Positions 5,876-12,987 of a stretch of 21,264 nucleotides of DNA are shown in pieces. How positions within the stretch are numbered: position 1 is the first letter of the stretch; every line of letters begins with the position of its first letter. The notes under the pieces were generated by a model. That model saw only the letters and a program-made list of their open reading frames with translations, did not search any database and was not told the DNA's origin. The position numbers and the translations under genes were made by a program. Source of the stretch: a virus; the IMG/VR virus record IMGVR_UViG_3300034104_001894, positions 1-21,264 of that record; one strand, given 5' to 3'.

Positions 5876-6204
5876 AAACATTTTATGACAGAAGAAGTGG
5901 AGACAGAGCTCCCTATAATACTTCCATAGATGAAGTTGAAGCAACAGTTATTTGGAAAACAAAAACTCATTGGCTTATTTATGTAGATAAAAATGATTAC
6001 TACAGTTCAGCTATGAGTTTTAGAAACAATGAAGATATGTATCATACTGATCTTATTGGGTATATTGTTATTCCAAAAGGTGTAATTATTCAGAGCTGTT
6101 ACATAGCAAAAAGTTTCTGGGATGGCGTTAAAGCTTTATTTAGAAGTGGAGAGACTCCTGCAGTGACTAAGACTAAAGGTGAGTTTCCAGAAGAACTACT
6201 ATGA
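5872..6204 (+). CDS. Hypothetical protein, 110 aa
   Basis: It begins inside the end of the previous gene at an ATGA junction. The sequence looks like a small beta-rich domain (VEATVIWKTKTHWLIYVDKNDYYSSAMSFRN, then GYIVIPKGVIIQSCYIAKSF), with no signal peptide or membrane segment. The last 20 residues are polar and probably flexible. No family was recognised. The junction with the HNH-like gene downstream is again a 4-nt overlap, implying coupled translation. Confidence 0.65.
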   Translation: MKTFYDRRSGDRAPYNTSIDEVEATVIWKTKTHWLIYVDKNDYYSSAMSFRNNEDMYHTDLIGYIVIPKGVIIQSCYIAKSFWDGVKALFRSGETPAVTKTKGEFPEELL

Positions 6205-6605
6205 AACTTAAAATTTGTGATGGTTGTCAAAAAGAAACCATTATTTGGAAGAACCATGAGGGATTCAAATACTGTAAATATTGTTGGAGTTGCCAAAAAG
6301 CCATTAATAATGACAGTTCACAGAAACCAACTGATTATAAAATCCCTCAGGTTTCTTCTAAAAGAAAGAAAAAAGACCAAGAGTATCTTAAGTTAAGGGA
6401 AAAGCATTTATTGGTGAATAACCTGTGTCAGGTAAGAGTGAATGGATGTAGTCATAATGCTACTGATATTCACCATACCTATGCGGGAGCCAACAGAGAT
6501 GCTTTTTATTTAGTTCAGAGTACATGGTTAGCGGTCTGTAGAAATTGTCATGATTGGATTCATGCAAATCCAGCAGAAGCTAGAGTAATGAATTGGTTAA
6601 AATGA
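6201..6605 (+). CDS. Zinc-ribbon plus HNH-like (NinG-like) protein, 134 aa
   Basis: The N-terminus has cysteines at 6, 9, 25, 28 and 31 (CDGC, then CKYCWSC), a zinc-binding knuckle. A basic linker follows (SSKRKKKDQ, residues 52-60). The C-terminal half has C76 and C83, a DIHHTYAG motif with H91 and H92, and CRNCHDWIH with C113, C116, H117 and H121. This matches the beta-beta-alpha-metal HNH architecture with structural zinc cysteines, as in phage NinG-type recombination proteins. A nuclease or DNA-binding role is therefore likely. Which histidine is catalytic cannot be decided without a structure model. Confidence 0.7.
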   Translation: MKLKICDGCQKETIIWKNHEGFKYCKYCWSCQKAINNDSSQKPTDYKIPQVSSKRKKKDQEYLKLREKHLLVNNLCQVRVNGCSHNATDIHHTYAGANRDAFYLVQSTWLAVCRNCHDWIHANPAEARVMNWLK

Positions 6606-6611
6606 TTAATT

Positions 6612-6905
6612 ATGGGATCAAGATCAAATATGGTTATTGTACAGACAATTTTACAATATAATATAGAAAGAAAACGTGAGTTTAATAGACTTAAAGAACA
6701 ATTAAAAACATGTTGTTGCTTTCCAACCAGAAGAAAAATAAAACTTAGGATGGAGGAGCTTAATGAGATTTTAAGTAGAGATTATATGCTTCCTAAGTAT
6801 GATTTAGTTCAGACATTAGGTATTAAGTATAAAGAACTTAAAAAGTATCCAGAGTTGATTGAAATTACTAGAAAGAAAAGAGAACTTAAAAGATTAATAG
6901 CATGA
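6612..6905 (+). CDS. Basic helical hypothetical protein, 97 aa
   Basis: The body is strongly basic and helical (IERKREFNRLKEQLKTCCCFPTRRKIKLRMEELNEIL) with an unusual CCC run, then a second helical part ending KKRELKRLIA. The start could be 6612 or 6630, both in frame. A nucleic-acid-binding role is possible from charge alone. It overlaps the next small gene by 4 nt. No family was recognised. Confidence 0.6.
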   Translation: MGSRSNMVIVQTILQYNIERKREFNRLKEQLKTCCCFPTRRKIKLRMEELNEILSRDYMLPKYDLVQTLGIKYKELKKYPELIEITRKKRELKRLIA

Positions 6906-7081
6906 GTGATTTTGATAAAAAACAAATTAAAGAGGTTGCTGACAAATCAGAAGATGTTGGTAACACACTGTATGATGAATACAAGAAAAATAAGAAGCTT
7001 GAAACAGCAAAAGTTTCAATTGCAGCATTTAGAAATACACTGTATGCAAACAGTTTATTGATCAAAGCAGAAAAGCTTTAA
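6902..7081 (+). CDS. Small helical protein, 59 aa
   Basis: The ATG overlaps the TGA of the previous gene (ATGA), and the frame runs uninterrupted to TAA at 7079-7081. The protein is Lys-rich and helical throughout (MSDFDKKQIKEVADKSEDVGN to AAFRNTLYANSLLIKAEKL). The coupling junction and tight fit between neighbours support it as a real gene. The function is unknown. Confidence 0.6.
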   Translation: MSDFDKKQIKEVADKSEDVGNTLYDEYKKNKKLETAKVSIAAFRNTLYANSLLIKAEKL

Positions 7082-7115
7082 AATGATTTTATTAATGATT
7101 TAAAAATTTATGATT

Positions 7116-7859
7116 ATGAAAAAAGGATTTATTCAAATTGCAGTTACAACAGATTATACATTGTTTAACTATTTACCAATGAACAGAGTTATTAAGTCTG
7201 CTCAAGTAGAATTACTAGTTCAAAGTATAAGAGCAATGGGCTTAACAAGACAAGTTATATGTATTAAGACATCTTGTATTGATGGTGTATTAAGAACCTA
7301 TATTATTGATGGTCAGCACTTATTGCATGCTTGTCAAAGGGAAGGTATTCCAGTAAGATATGAGTACATTGAAGTTGTAGACCAGGAGGATATTGTTGCA
7401 AAAATGGCTTTTTATAACAATTCATCTGAGTCTTGGAAGCTTATGGATTATGTAAATGCCTGGTTGTATGTTCACCCAGATTATCTTACACTCAAAAAGT
7501 TCAAGAACTTATATAACTTAGAACCATTGATGATTGCTAGCATTTGTAGTAATACAGACAGTACTGTATTGTCAGGTTCTATTAGTGATATAATAAAGAA
7601 TGGTAAATTTAGGGTTACTAATCCTAATTCTGAAGCTATGTGTAAAGATTTCAGTGATTTGTTTATTAAAATTGGTAAAGCTGACAGATGGGTTAAGCAT
7701 AATTTCCTGAGAGTATTTATTCAGGCTTATAGTGGTAAGAATTATAATCATAAAGCAACTTTGCTAAATATTGATGCTAATATTGCTACTATTAAAGCTA
7801 TGACAGATGTATCTGAGGCTAACCAGTTTATCCAAAAGAATGTATTTAATTTAATTTAA
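7116..7859 (+). CDS. ParB-like (sulfiredoxin-fold) protein, 247 aa
   Basis: Residues 18-70 match the ParB/sulfiredoxin N-terminal domain: a conserved start (NYLPMNRVIKSAQVELLVQSIRAMGL) and the box IIDGQHLLHAC at 63-73, where this superfamily binds nucleotide. The C-terminal 150 residues are helical and lack an obvious helix-turn-helix. In phages such proteins act in partition, transcription control or as nucleases; which applies here is not shown. I use the second ATG of the recurring leader; 7110 is the alternative. It precedes the SF2 helicase by 4 nt. Confidence 0.7.
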   Translation: MKKGFIQIAVTTDYTLFNYLPMNRVIKSAQVELLVQSIRAMGLTRQVICIKTSCIDGVLRTYIIDGQHLLHACQREGIPVRYEYIEVVDQEDIVAKMAFYNNSSESWKLMDYVNAWLYVHPDYLTLKKFKNLYNLEPLMIASICSNTDSTVLSGSISDIIKNGKFRVTNPNSEAMCKDFSDLFIKIGKADRWVKHNFLRVFIQAYSGKNYNHKATLLNIDANIATIKAMTDVSEANQFIQKNVFNLI

Positions 7860-7863
7860 AAAA

Positions 7864-8804
7864 ATGAACAGGCAAGAAGTCCAAGAAGAAGCAATCAAAG
7901 CTACAGAGGGTAAACAACGTGTTTCAGTGGTACTTGGCACAGGGGTCGGCAAGACCCTTGTTGGCCTAACTCATATAGAGCAAAACACTACAGAGTTGAT
8001 GCGGTGCCTTATTGTAGCACCAAAGAAAGCAATCTTCCAATCATGGAAAGATGATGCTGTGAAATTTGGTAAACAAAATTTATTAGGTAGAATGGTATTT
8101 ACTACTTATCTAAGTCTGAATAAACATAACCCTAATGATTATGATGCTGTCTATTTGGATGAGATGCATAGTTTATTAGATAGTCACCGGGGATTCTTGC
8201 AGTTATACAAAGGCAAGATCCTCGGTCTTACTGGTACTCCACCAAAGAGAGACTATTCAGAGAAAGGTAAGTTAGTAAATGAATTCTGTCCTGTGGTATT
8301 TACATTTAAGGCAGATGATGCTGTAGAGAGTGGAATACTAAATGATTATCAGATCATTGTGCACCAATTGAGATTAACTGATCAGAAAGTATATCCGGTC
8401 AAAATGGGTAACAGACAGTACATGGCATCTGAGATAGATAACTATACTTATTGGTCTAGAAGATTAGATGTAGGGTCAGGAAATGTTCATATGATTAGAG
8501 TAATGAGAATGAAAGCATTAATGGATTATCCTAGCAAAGAAAGATATACTAAAAAGCTAATGGAAAGCATTAGTACAAAGTGTATCATATTTGCTAATAC
8601 TCAAGCTCAAGCTGATAAGTTATGTAAATATAGCTACCACAGCAACAACAAAGAGTCTGAAGATAATCTTGAAATGTTTAAAGCAGGTAAGATTACTAAG
8701 TTATCTACTGTACTGCAGTTAAATGAGGGTGTGAACATCCCAAATCTTAAACAAGGTATCATTATGCATGCATATGGTAATGAGAGAAAAGCTGCACAGA
8801 GGAT
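7864..8804 (+). CDS. SF2 DNA helicase, exon 1 (residues 1-313 plus split codon 314)
   Basis: This is a DEAD/DEAH-like superfamily 2 helicase. Motif I is GTGVGKT (residues 25-31), Ia is VAPKKA (51-56), II is LDEMH (98-102), III is LTGTPP (122-127), and motif V is QLNEGVNIPNLKQGII near 284. The frame reaches the start of motif VI (AAQR) and then runs into nonsense. Joining base 8804 to 9901 restores the motif as QRIGRLLR and yields 364 residues, so the gene is split by a group I intron. The helicase probably unwinds DNA or remodels replication or recombination intermediates. Confidence 0.9.
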
Positions 8805-9900
8805 AAAAATACCTGTCCTCTTTAAATCCCTTTAATTGTCTGGAAAGCTAAGGAGAAATCTATGCCAATCAGCAGCCAAGCTTAAGCAGTCCGCTTATGA
8901 AGGTTCAGAGACTATCTAGAAATAGAGTACATGTAATTAGCTACTACATGGAAACGGGGGACATTTGCATAATTAAATATTTTTATCTACCTTTACTTTG
9001 CATATATACAAAGAAATGGGAGATATAAAATACAAACTTTATTCATTAAGTGATGAAACTGGTGTTAGATATATTGGGATAACAAAACAAAAGTTATCAT
9101 ATAGACTATCTGGACACTTAGCATCATGTAGACAAGCATTTAAAAATAAAAAGTCTAGACATTATAGACATTGTTGGATAAAATCTTTACTTGATAGAGG
9201 TATCAAACCTACAATGTCTTTAATAGCTGAATTTAATTCTTCTGAAGAGGTAAAACAAGCTGAAATTAATACTATTAAGTTATATAAAAACTTAGTAAAT
9301 GGAACAGCTGGTGGAGATGGAGTAAGAGATTATAAATTTAGTGAAGAATATCTAGAAACTAAAAGATTTAAAGTAGATCAATATGATTTGCAAGGAAATC
9401 TTTTAGCAACATTTAAAAGCTTGTCAGAAGCTTCATTAGTAGTAACAGGAACTGAAAAATATAATGGAAAAATTTCAGCTGTTACAAAAGGGAAACATGG
9501 AAGGAGAACAGCTTTTGGTTATGTATGGAGAATACATGGTGAACCATTTGACAAATATCCAGTTACTCCTCAAATAAATATTACTGAAGCACAAAGAAAA
9601 GCAATAAGTATGAGACAGTTGGAAAATAATGTAATGAAAGGCAAGTTAGGTTTACAAAATGTTACAAGTAAACCTGTATTAATACTAGATACTGAAAATG
9701 TAATATTAAATATTGCAGAATCTGTCAGAGAAGTATCAGAACTTACTACATTATCAAGAAGAACAGTTTCAAAATTGCTTAAAGGAAATAAAGATTTTGC
9801 TGGTTATAAACTAGCATATGCAAATGAAGATATAGTCCAATCCTTACAGAAATGTAAGAGTTCAACATTAAAAGCTTTTGTTGGACAAATTTATGCCTAG
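8805..9900 (+). mobile_element. Group I self-splicing intron in the helicase gene
   Basis: The 5' exon ends in T8804 and the intron ends in G9900, as the class requires. The internal guide GTCCTCT at 8815-8821 pairs with exon bases AGAGGAT at 8798-8804, with the usual U-G at the splice site. TACCT at 8810-8814 pairs with the first exon-2 bases AGGTA, forming P10. Core elements are P (AATTGTCTGGAAA, 8834-8846), Q (AATCAGCAGCC, 8867-8877), R (GTTCAGAGACTA, 8903-8914) and S (AAGATATAGTCC, 9827-9838). P7 is GACTAT at 8910-8915 with ATAGTC at 9832-9837. The endonuclease gene occupies the P8 region between R and S. Confidence 0.93.
9016..9900 (+). CDS. GIY-YIG homing endonuclease within the intron, 294 aa
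   Basis: The GIY-YIG fold spans about residues 5-100: YSL at 9-11, YIG at 19-21, R30 and H34, a catalytic Glu in QAEINTIK at 83, and N95 in LVNGTAGG. Repeated DNA-binding modules of NUMOD/IENR type follow: VDQYDLQGNLLATFKSLSEAS, GKISAVTKGKHGRRTAFGYVWR, and KPVLILDTENVILNIAESVREVSE. It should cut intronless helicase alleles to spread the intron. I start it at ATG 9016; an in-frame TTG at 8998 is weaker. Its stop codon TAG is the last three intron bases, and codons for NEDIV encode the ribozyme's S element. Confidence 0.9.
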   Translation: MGDIKYKLYSLSDETGVRYIGITKQKLSYRLSGHLASCRQAFKNKKSRHYRHCWIKSLLDRGIKPTMSLIAEFNSSEEVKQAEINTIKLYKNLVNGTAGGDGVRDYKFSEEYLETKRFKVDQYDLQGNLLATFKSLSEASLVVTGTEKYNGKISAVTKGKHGRRTAFGYVWRIHGEPFDKYPVTPQINITEAQRKAISMRQLENNVMKGKLGLQNVTSKPVLILDTENVILNIAESVREVSELTTLSRRTVSKLLKGNKDFAGYKLAYANEDIVQSLQKCKSSTLKAFVGQIYA

Positions 9901-10054
9901 AGGTAGGCTATTAAGACTAAATCCAGATGATAAAGCTATTGTCCACATACTATGTTACATGGATACTGTAGATGAGAAATGGGTAAAAGAGGCATTAGAA
10001 AACTTTGATCAGACCAAAATTATTTGGAAAGATTTTAATATTTCATTATATTAG
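9901..10054 (+). CDS. SF2 DNA helicase, exon 2 (C-terminal 51 residues)
   Basis: Exon 2 supplies the third base of the split Ile codon, then GRLLRLNPDDKAIVHILCYMDTVDEKWVKEALENF and a stop at 10052-10054. This completes motif VI, including the arginine finger region of SF2 enzymes. It has no start of its own and shares no frame with the intron gene that reads over the junction. The ClpS-like gene begins 4 nt after the stop. Confidence 0.9.
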
Positions 10055-10058
10055 TAGT

Positions 10059-10316
10059 ATGGAAGATTACAAAACACATAAACTAGTTATCTATAATGAT
10101 GATGTAAATTCTTATGACTACATTATGGCATGCTTGATTAGGTTTTGTAATCATGAAAGGTTACAAGCTGAACAGTGTGCCGTTATAGCTCATAATACTG
10201 GAAAATGTACTGTAAAATCTGGAGATTACATGGAAATGTTTGAGATAAAAGGTACATTTGATGATTTAGATATAAAATCAGAAATTAGAGAACATGCTCA
10301 GAGTGATATGTATTGA
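10059..10316 (+). CDS. clpS-like: ClpS-like N-degron adaptor, 85 aa
   Basis: The sequence follows the ClpS pattern: HKLVIYNDDVNSYDYIMACLIRF at residues 7-29 with the hallmark NDD (13-15), then AEQCAVIAHNTGKC with the conserved His 45 and Gly 48 that shape the N-degron pocket, and a Glu-containing strand. It is slightly shorter than bacterial ClpS and lacks a long N-terminal extension. Known ClpS proteins deliver substrates with destabilising N-termini to ClpAP or ClpCP. A phage copy could redirect host proteolysis or block the host adaptor. The start is ATG 10059; an earlier start at 10005 would overlap the helicase exon. Confidence 0.8.
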   Translation: MEDYKTHKLVIYNDDVNSYDYIMACLIRFCNHERLQAEQCAVIAHNTGKCTVKSGDYMEMFEIKGTFDDLDIKSEIREHAQSDMY

Positions 10317-10572
10317 CAGCAGTAATAAACCAAAAAGAATCTCTCCAGTAGAATGGTTAGAAGAAGGTAGAGTTTATACAGTAGTAGAAATTGCTAAAAT
10401 GAATCTTCAGAATAATAAATTAGGATACAGACTTAAAGAAGTACAACTATCAGAACAGTCTTTTCCTTATGAGTATTATGATGCTGAGAGATTTATTCAA
10501 GTAGAAATATTAGTACAAGTTGCTGAAGAGCAAATATCTGAAGAAATTCCTGCAGACCTAGAATTAGTTTAA
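10294..10572 (+). CDS. Hypothetical small beta-domain protein, 92 aa
   Basis: It begins inside the ClpS-like gene with a 23-nt overlap. The core, MLRVICIDSSNKPKRISPVEWLEEGRVYTVVEIAKMNLQNNKLGYRLKEVQL, looks like a small SH3-like barrel often seen in phage early proteins of Bacteroidetes. A polar Glu-rich tail follows. The product has no signal or membrane segment. Its link with the adaptor gene is positional only. Confidence 0.65.
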   Translation: MLRVICIDSSNKPKRISPVEWLEEGRVYTVVEIAKMNLQNNKLGYRLKEVQLSEQSFPYEYYDAERFIQVEILVQVAEEQISEEIPADLELV

Positions 10573-10573
10573 T

Positions 10574-11020
10574 ATGGATTATACATATGAAGATGTTCTT
10601 GCAGCATGTCAAGCTGTCAAGGAGAAAATGAGCATCAAAAAAAATAGGCAAAACATGGATATGAGAAACTATTTGATTGCTCTGCGGTATTATAAGTACC
10701 TTGAAACAGAGGAGAAAATAGCAGCTACATTTGGTATTGACCGGTGTAGTGTTCACAGTGCAAAGTATCAGCCTTATAACTTATTATCTATAAATGATAT
10801 AAGTTTTGCAGCTAATGTTTCTGAACTTGTTATTAAATTTCCATTTGATTTTCCTAAGTCAAGAAACCAGGGAGCTAGAAAACACAGTAGTGTGATAGTA
10901 TATTTGGATCCTGATGTAATTAAAAAAATGGATTTATACATGATGGTTAAGGATATTAGTAGAAGGGATGTTGCAGCAAAAGAATTAATAAGTAAAGCTT
11001 TGAAGTTATGGGAAGGATGA
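10574..11020 (+). CDS. DNA-binding protein combining DnaA-C-like HTH and RHH domains, 148 aa
   Basis: Residues about 30-65 (MRNYLIALRYYKYLETEEKIAATFGIDRCSVHSA) resemble the helix-turn-helix of DnaA domain IV, whose signature is an IG..F..R..STV.HA-like stretch. Residues 106-145 (SVIVYLDPDVIKKMDLYMMVKDISRRDVAAKELISKALKLW) look like a ribbon-helix-helix of the CopG/Arc type: a beta strand followed by two helices. A protein with both modules would be a transcription regulator or an origin-binding factor. The downstream start overlaps its stop (ATGA). The assignment is by pattern, not by alignment. Confidence 0.6.
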   Translation: MDYTYEDVLAACQAVKEKMSIKKNRQNMDMRNYLIALRYYKYLETEEKIAATFGIDRCSVHSAKYQPYNLLSINDISFAANVSELVIKFPFDFPKSRNQGARKHSSVIVYLDPDVIKKMDLYMMVKDISRRDVAAKELISKALKLWEG

Positions 11021-11265
11021 AAGAAGTTTGTATACAGATTATGGAAGAAAATGGGGGAATACCAGAAGGTATGACCGTAGCAGATGTTGCTAGAATGAAA
11101 GAATTAGAAATGTATAATTGGGAAGAGTATGAGAGAAACCAGCAAGAAACTAGATTACAATTTAGAAAATCTGAAAATTCAAGAGAGATTGAAAAGGTAC
11201 AACAGGCCGGAGAAATCTTTGAAGAATCCCTCAGAGAAAACCAAGAAAAAAACAGTGAACAATGA
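11017..11265 (+). CDS. Acidic helical hypothetical protein, 82 aa
   Basis: ATG 11017 overlaps the TGA of the preceding gene (ATGA), which I prefer over ATG 11008. The protein is rich in Glu, Gln, Asn and Arg and is likely helical or partly disordered (YERNQQETRLQFRKSENSREIEKVQQAGEIFEESL). It has no signal peptide. The next gene, a secreted protein, overlaps by 4 nt. No family was recognised. Confidence 0.6.
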   Translation: MKEVCIQIMEENGGIPEGMTVADVARMKELEMYNWEEYERNQQETRLQFRKSENSREIEKVQQAGEIFEESLRENQEKNSEQ

Positions 11266-11714
11266 AGAAGGTGATTAATTTATTAGGAGCAATACTAATT
11301 ACAGGATGTGTTAGTGCTCAATGGACTTACAAAACAATAAATAATGGTTTTGATGATCCTTATAAAGTTGCATATACAGAAACAGATAACAATGCTTTTC
11401 TTAAGCTGGAAAGAGTAGATACTAATACTATACTTTTTATTAAAGGTGGTTATTATTGTGATGATAACCCTGAAGTAGACATAGTATTTGTAGTAAACGG
11501 TTTAGATAAGAAGTACAAAAAGACTTGTGATAAAGGTAGTAAAAATAACATAGTTTTTCTAACTTGGTCACTAGAATTAAGGCCTGATATGCTTGCTGAT
11601 TTTAAGGAAGCATCATCTGTAAAAATTAGAATAAATGAGAGTTATTGTACTACAGAGATTTATACTTTTAAAATGACTGGTAGTAAAGCTGCTTATGAGT
11701 TTATGATCAAATAA
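11262..11714 (+). CDS. Secreted or lipid-anchored hypothetical protein, 150 aa
   Basis: The N-terminus MKKVINLLGAILITGCVSAQW carries both a possible lipobox (LITGC, Cys 16) and a normal signal-peptidase I site (SAQ), so lipoprotein and soluble periplasmic forms are both possible. The mature part is rich in beta strands (NAFLKLERVDTNTILFIKGGYYC, EVDIVFVVNGLDKKYKKTC) with several cysteines that could pair in the periplasm. It precedes a predicted outer-membrane barrel by 14 nt, so both may act at the host surface. Confidence 0.65.
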   Translation: MKKVINLLGAILITGCVSAQWTYKTINNGFDDPYKVAYTETDNNAFLKLERVDTNTILFIKGGYYCDDNPEVDIVFVVNGLDKKYKKTCDKGSKNNIVFLTWSLELRPDMLADFKEASSVKIRINESYCTTEIYTFKMTGSKAAYEFMIK

Positions 11715-11728
11715 TTAAAACAAAATAC

Positions 11729-12262
11729 ATGAAAAGGATAATTACTTTATCATTAGCAATTCTGCTATCTATAACTTTTACTTATGCTCAAAATTTTAAA
11801 GGACATATATCTGGAACCTTTGGGATAATTAATCCAAAAGCCCGTATTCAGTGTGAAATACCACTTAAAAACAGGGCTAGTTTGGGAGTAAACATGAATT
11901 ATTATTTCTATGGTTGGAAAGGGCCTATTTTTGAACCATTTGTAAGATTATATGACATAAAAAGTGGTAATGTTAAAGGTTCATTTATCCAGGCAAAATT
12001 GATGTATGGAAATCTTTCAACATATAGTTTACCATACTCAGTTGAAGAGACTTCGGAGAACAAAAATTGGTCTACTTTTGGTTTTGGTATATGTGCTGGT
12101 AATAAACTCTTATTTGCCAAACACTTTACAATTGAACCATTAATAGGATTTAGATTTCTTTCACCTCCACCAAACTTTGCAAAGGCAGATGATGATATAA
12201 CATGGAAACTTACTACAGGTTTTCTATTAGATCTTCAACTTAAATTTGGATATCAATTCTAA
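11729..12262 (+). CDS. Predicted outer-membrane beta-barrel protein, 177 aa
   Basis: A signal peptide, MKRIITLSLAILLSITFTYA, is followed by alternating hydrophobic and polar strands (FKGHISGTFGI, ASLGVNMNYYFYG, STFGFGICAG, FTIEPLIGFRF, WKLTTGFLLDLQLKFGYQF). The final residue is Phe, the typical barrel assembly signal read by BamA. The size fits a small eight-strand barrel. A phage-encoded surface barrel could block superinfection or change receptors, as inferred from location beside secreted proteins. It is not a known named family to me. Confidence 0.65.
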   Translation: MKRIITLSLAILLSITFTYAQNFKGHISGTFGIINPKARIQCEIPLKNRASLGVNMNYYFYGWKGPIFEPFVRLYDIKSGNVKGSFIQAKLMYGNLSTYSLPYSVEETSENKNWSTFGFGICAGNKLLFAKHFTIEPLIGFRFLSPPPNFAKADDDITWKLTTGFLLDLQLKFGYQF

Positions 12263-12263
12263 A

Positions 12264-12458
12264 ATGCTTCACTTTATTAAATATCTAGTGGTATGGATAA
12301 GCCAAAACTTGTCCATACCCTTCTGGATGGTAGGTCATGTGCACCTGTCTGTAAATATTTACCAAGACATATATGAGATATTAGCATCATTTGGTATGAA
12401 TGTACTAGTTGCTGCTGGATTTATTATTGATTATTTAGAACAAAAAAAGAAGTTATGA
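12264..12458 (+). CDS. Small membrane protein, 64 aa
   Basis: ATG 12264 lies just after the barrel gene's stop, whereas an in-frame start at 12246 would overlap it. Two hydrophobic segments are visible, around residues 4-26 and 40-57 (FGMNVLVAAGFIIDYLEQ). It ends with basic residues (KKKL), so the C-terminus is likely cytoplasmic. A small membrane protein in a phage may serve in lysis or exclusion, but this is not shown. It overlaps the next gene by 4 nt. Confidence 0.6.
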   Translation: MLHFIKYLVVWISQNLSIPFWMVGHVHLSVNIYQDIYEILASFGMNVLVAAGFIIDYLEQKKKL

Positions 12459-12976
12459 AACAGAAAAAATGGGATGAGCTTCATAAAGAACTTGATAAGG
12501 CTTTAGATTCAGAGTTTGGTTCAGAGGAAGAACTTAAACTAGATTCTGTATTTGAAAATGCTAAATTAGCCCTTAGAAAGTATATTTCTGATAATAAAGA
12601 AAAGGTTGCTGATGATTTAAATGAAATGATAAAGAAAAGTAAAATAAAAACTATGAAAATAGAAAAGAAAAAACCCGGAGGACTGAGAAAAGTAAAAAAA
12701 CCTGTTATTACAGTGCTTAATCAAGCAGAGATTGATCTTGAACATGCTCAAAAAGTAATTACTGCAAGAAATGAGTGTATTGCAGACTTAGAAACTAAGT
12801 TAGATGAGGCTTATGTAGAACAAGAGCAAATGATTAAGGAACTAGACAAATGGATATTTCAAGTAATACATCATTGTGCTGAAGTAGAATCTAACACAGG
12901 TAGAATTACACTACATGATGTAGACTACTGTGTGGATTTAATTAGAAGAATAATGAAACATAAGTTTGTTGATTAA
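12455..12976 (+). CDS. Coiled-coil protein, paralogue of the 2154 gene, 173 aa
   Basis: The N-terminal part is a charged helical region with a basic patch (KKSKIKTMKIEKKKPGGLRKVKK, residues about 54-76) that could bind nucleic acid. The C-terminal 70 residues repeat the pattern of the 2154 product: LETKLDEAYVEQEQMIKELDKW, then ITLHDVDYCVDLIRRIMKHKF. The two share a C-terminal module but have different N-termini. Each lies one gene upstream of a copy of the same structured RNA. The function is unknown. Confidence 0.7.
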   Translation: MKQKKWDELHKELDKALDSEFGSEEELKLDSVFENAKLALRKYISDNKEKVADDLNEMIKKSKIKTMKIEKKKPGGLRKVKKPVITVLNQAEIDLEHAQKVITARNECIADLETKLDEAYVEQEQMIKELDKWIFQVIHHCAEVESNTGRITLHDVDYCVDLIRRIMKHKFVD

Positions 12977-12987
12977 ATCAGAATAAG
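12973..12987 (+). promoter_or_regulatory. Recurring leader TTAAATCAGAATA (copy 2)
   Basis: The 13-nt core shared with the leaders at 2134 and 14038 sits 2 nt before ATG 12988. Its upstream flank differs from the other copies, so the core alone may be the functional part. Confidence 0.45.

Noticed and set aside
8805-8835. Helicase reading on through IKIPVLFKSL to a stop at 8833-8835 as a natural short enzyme.
   Set aside because: It would break motif VI, whereas splicing restores QRIGRLLR and all group I elements are present.
8998-9015. TTG start that extends the intron endonuclease by six residues.
   Set aside because: ATG 9016 immediately precedes the conserved GIY-YIG start and no other gene here clearly needs TTG.
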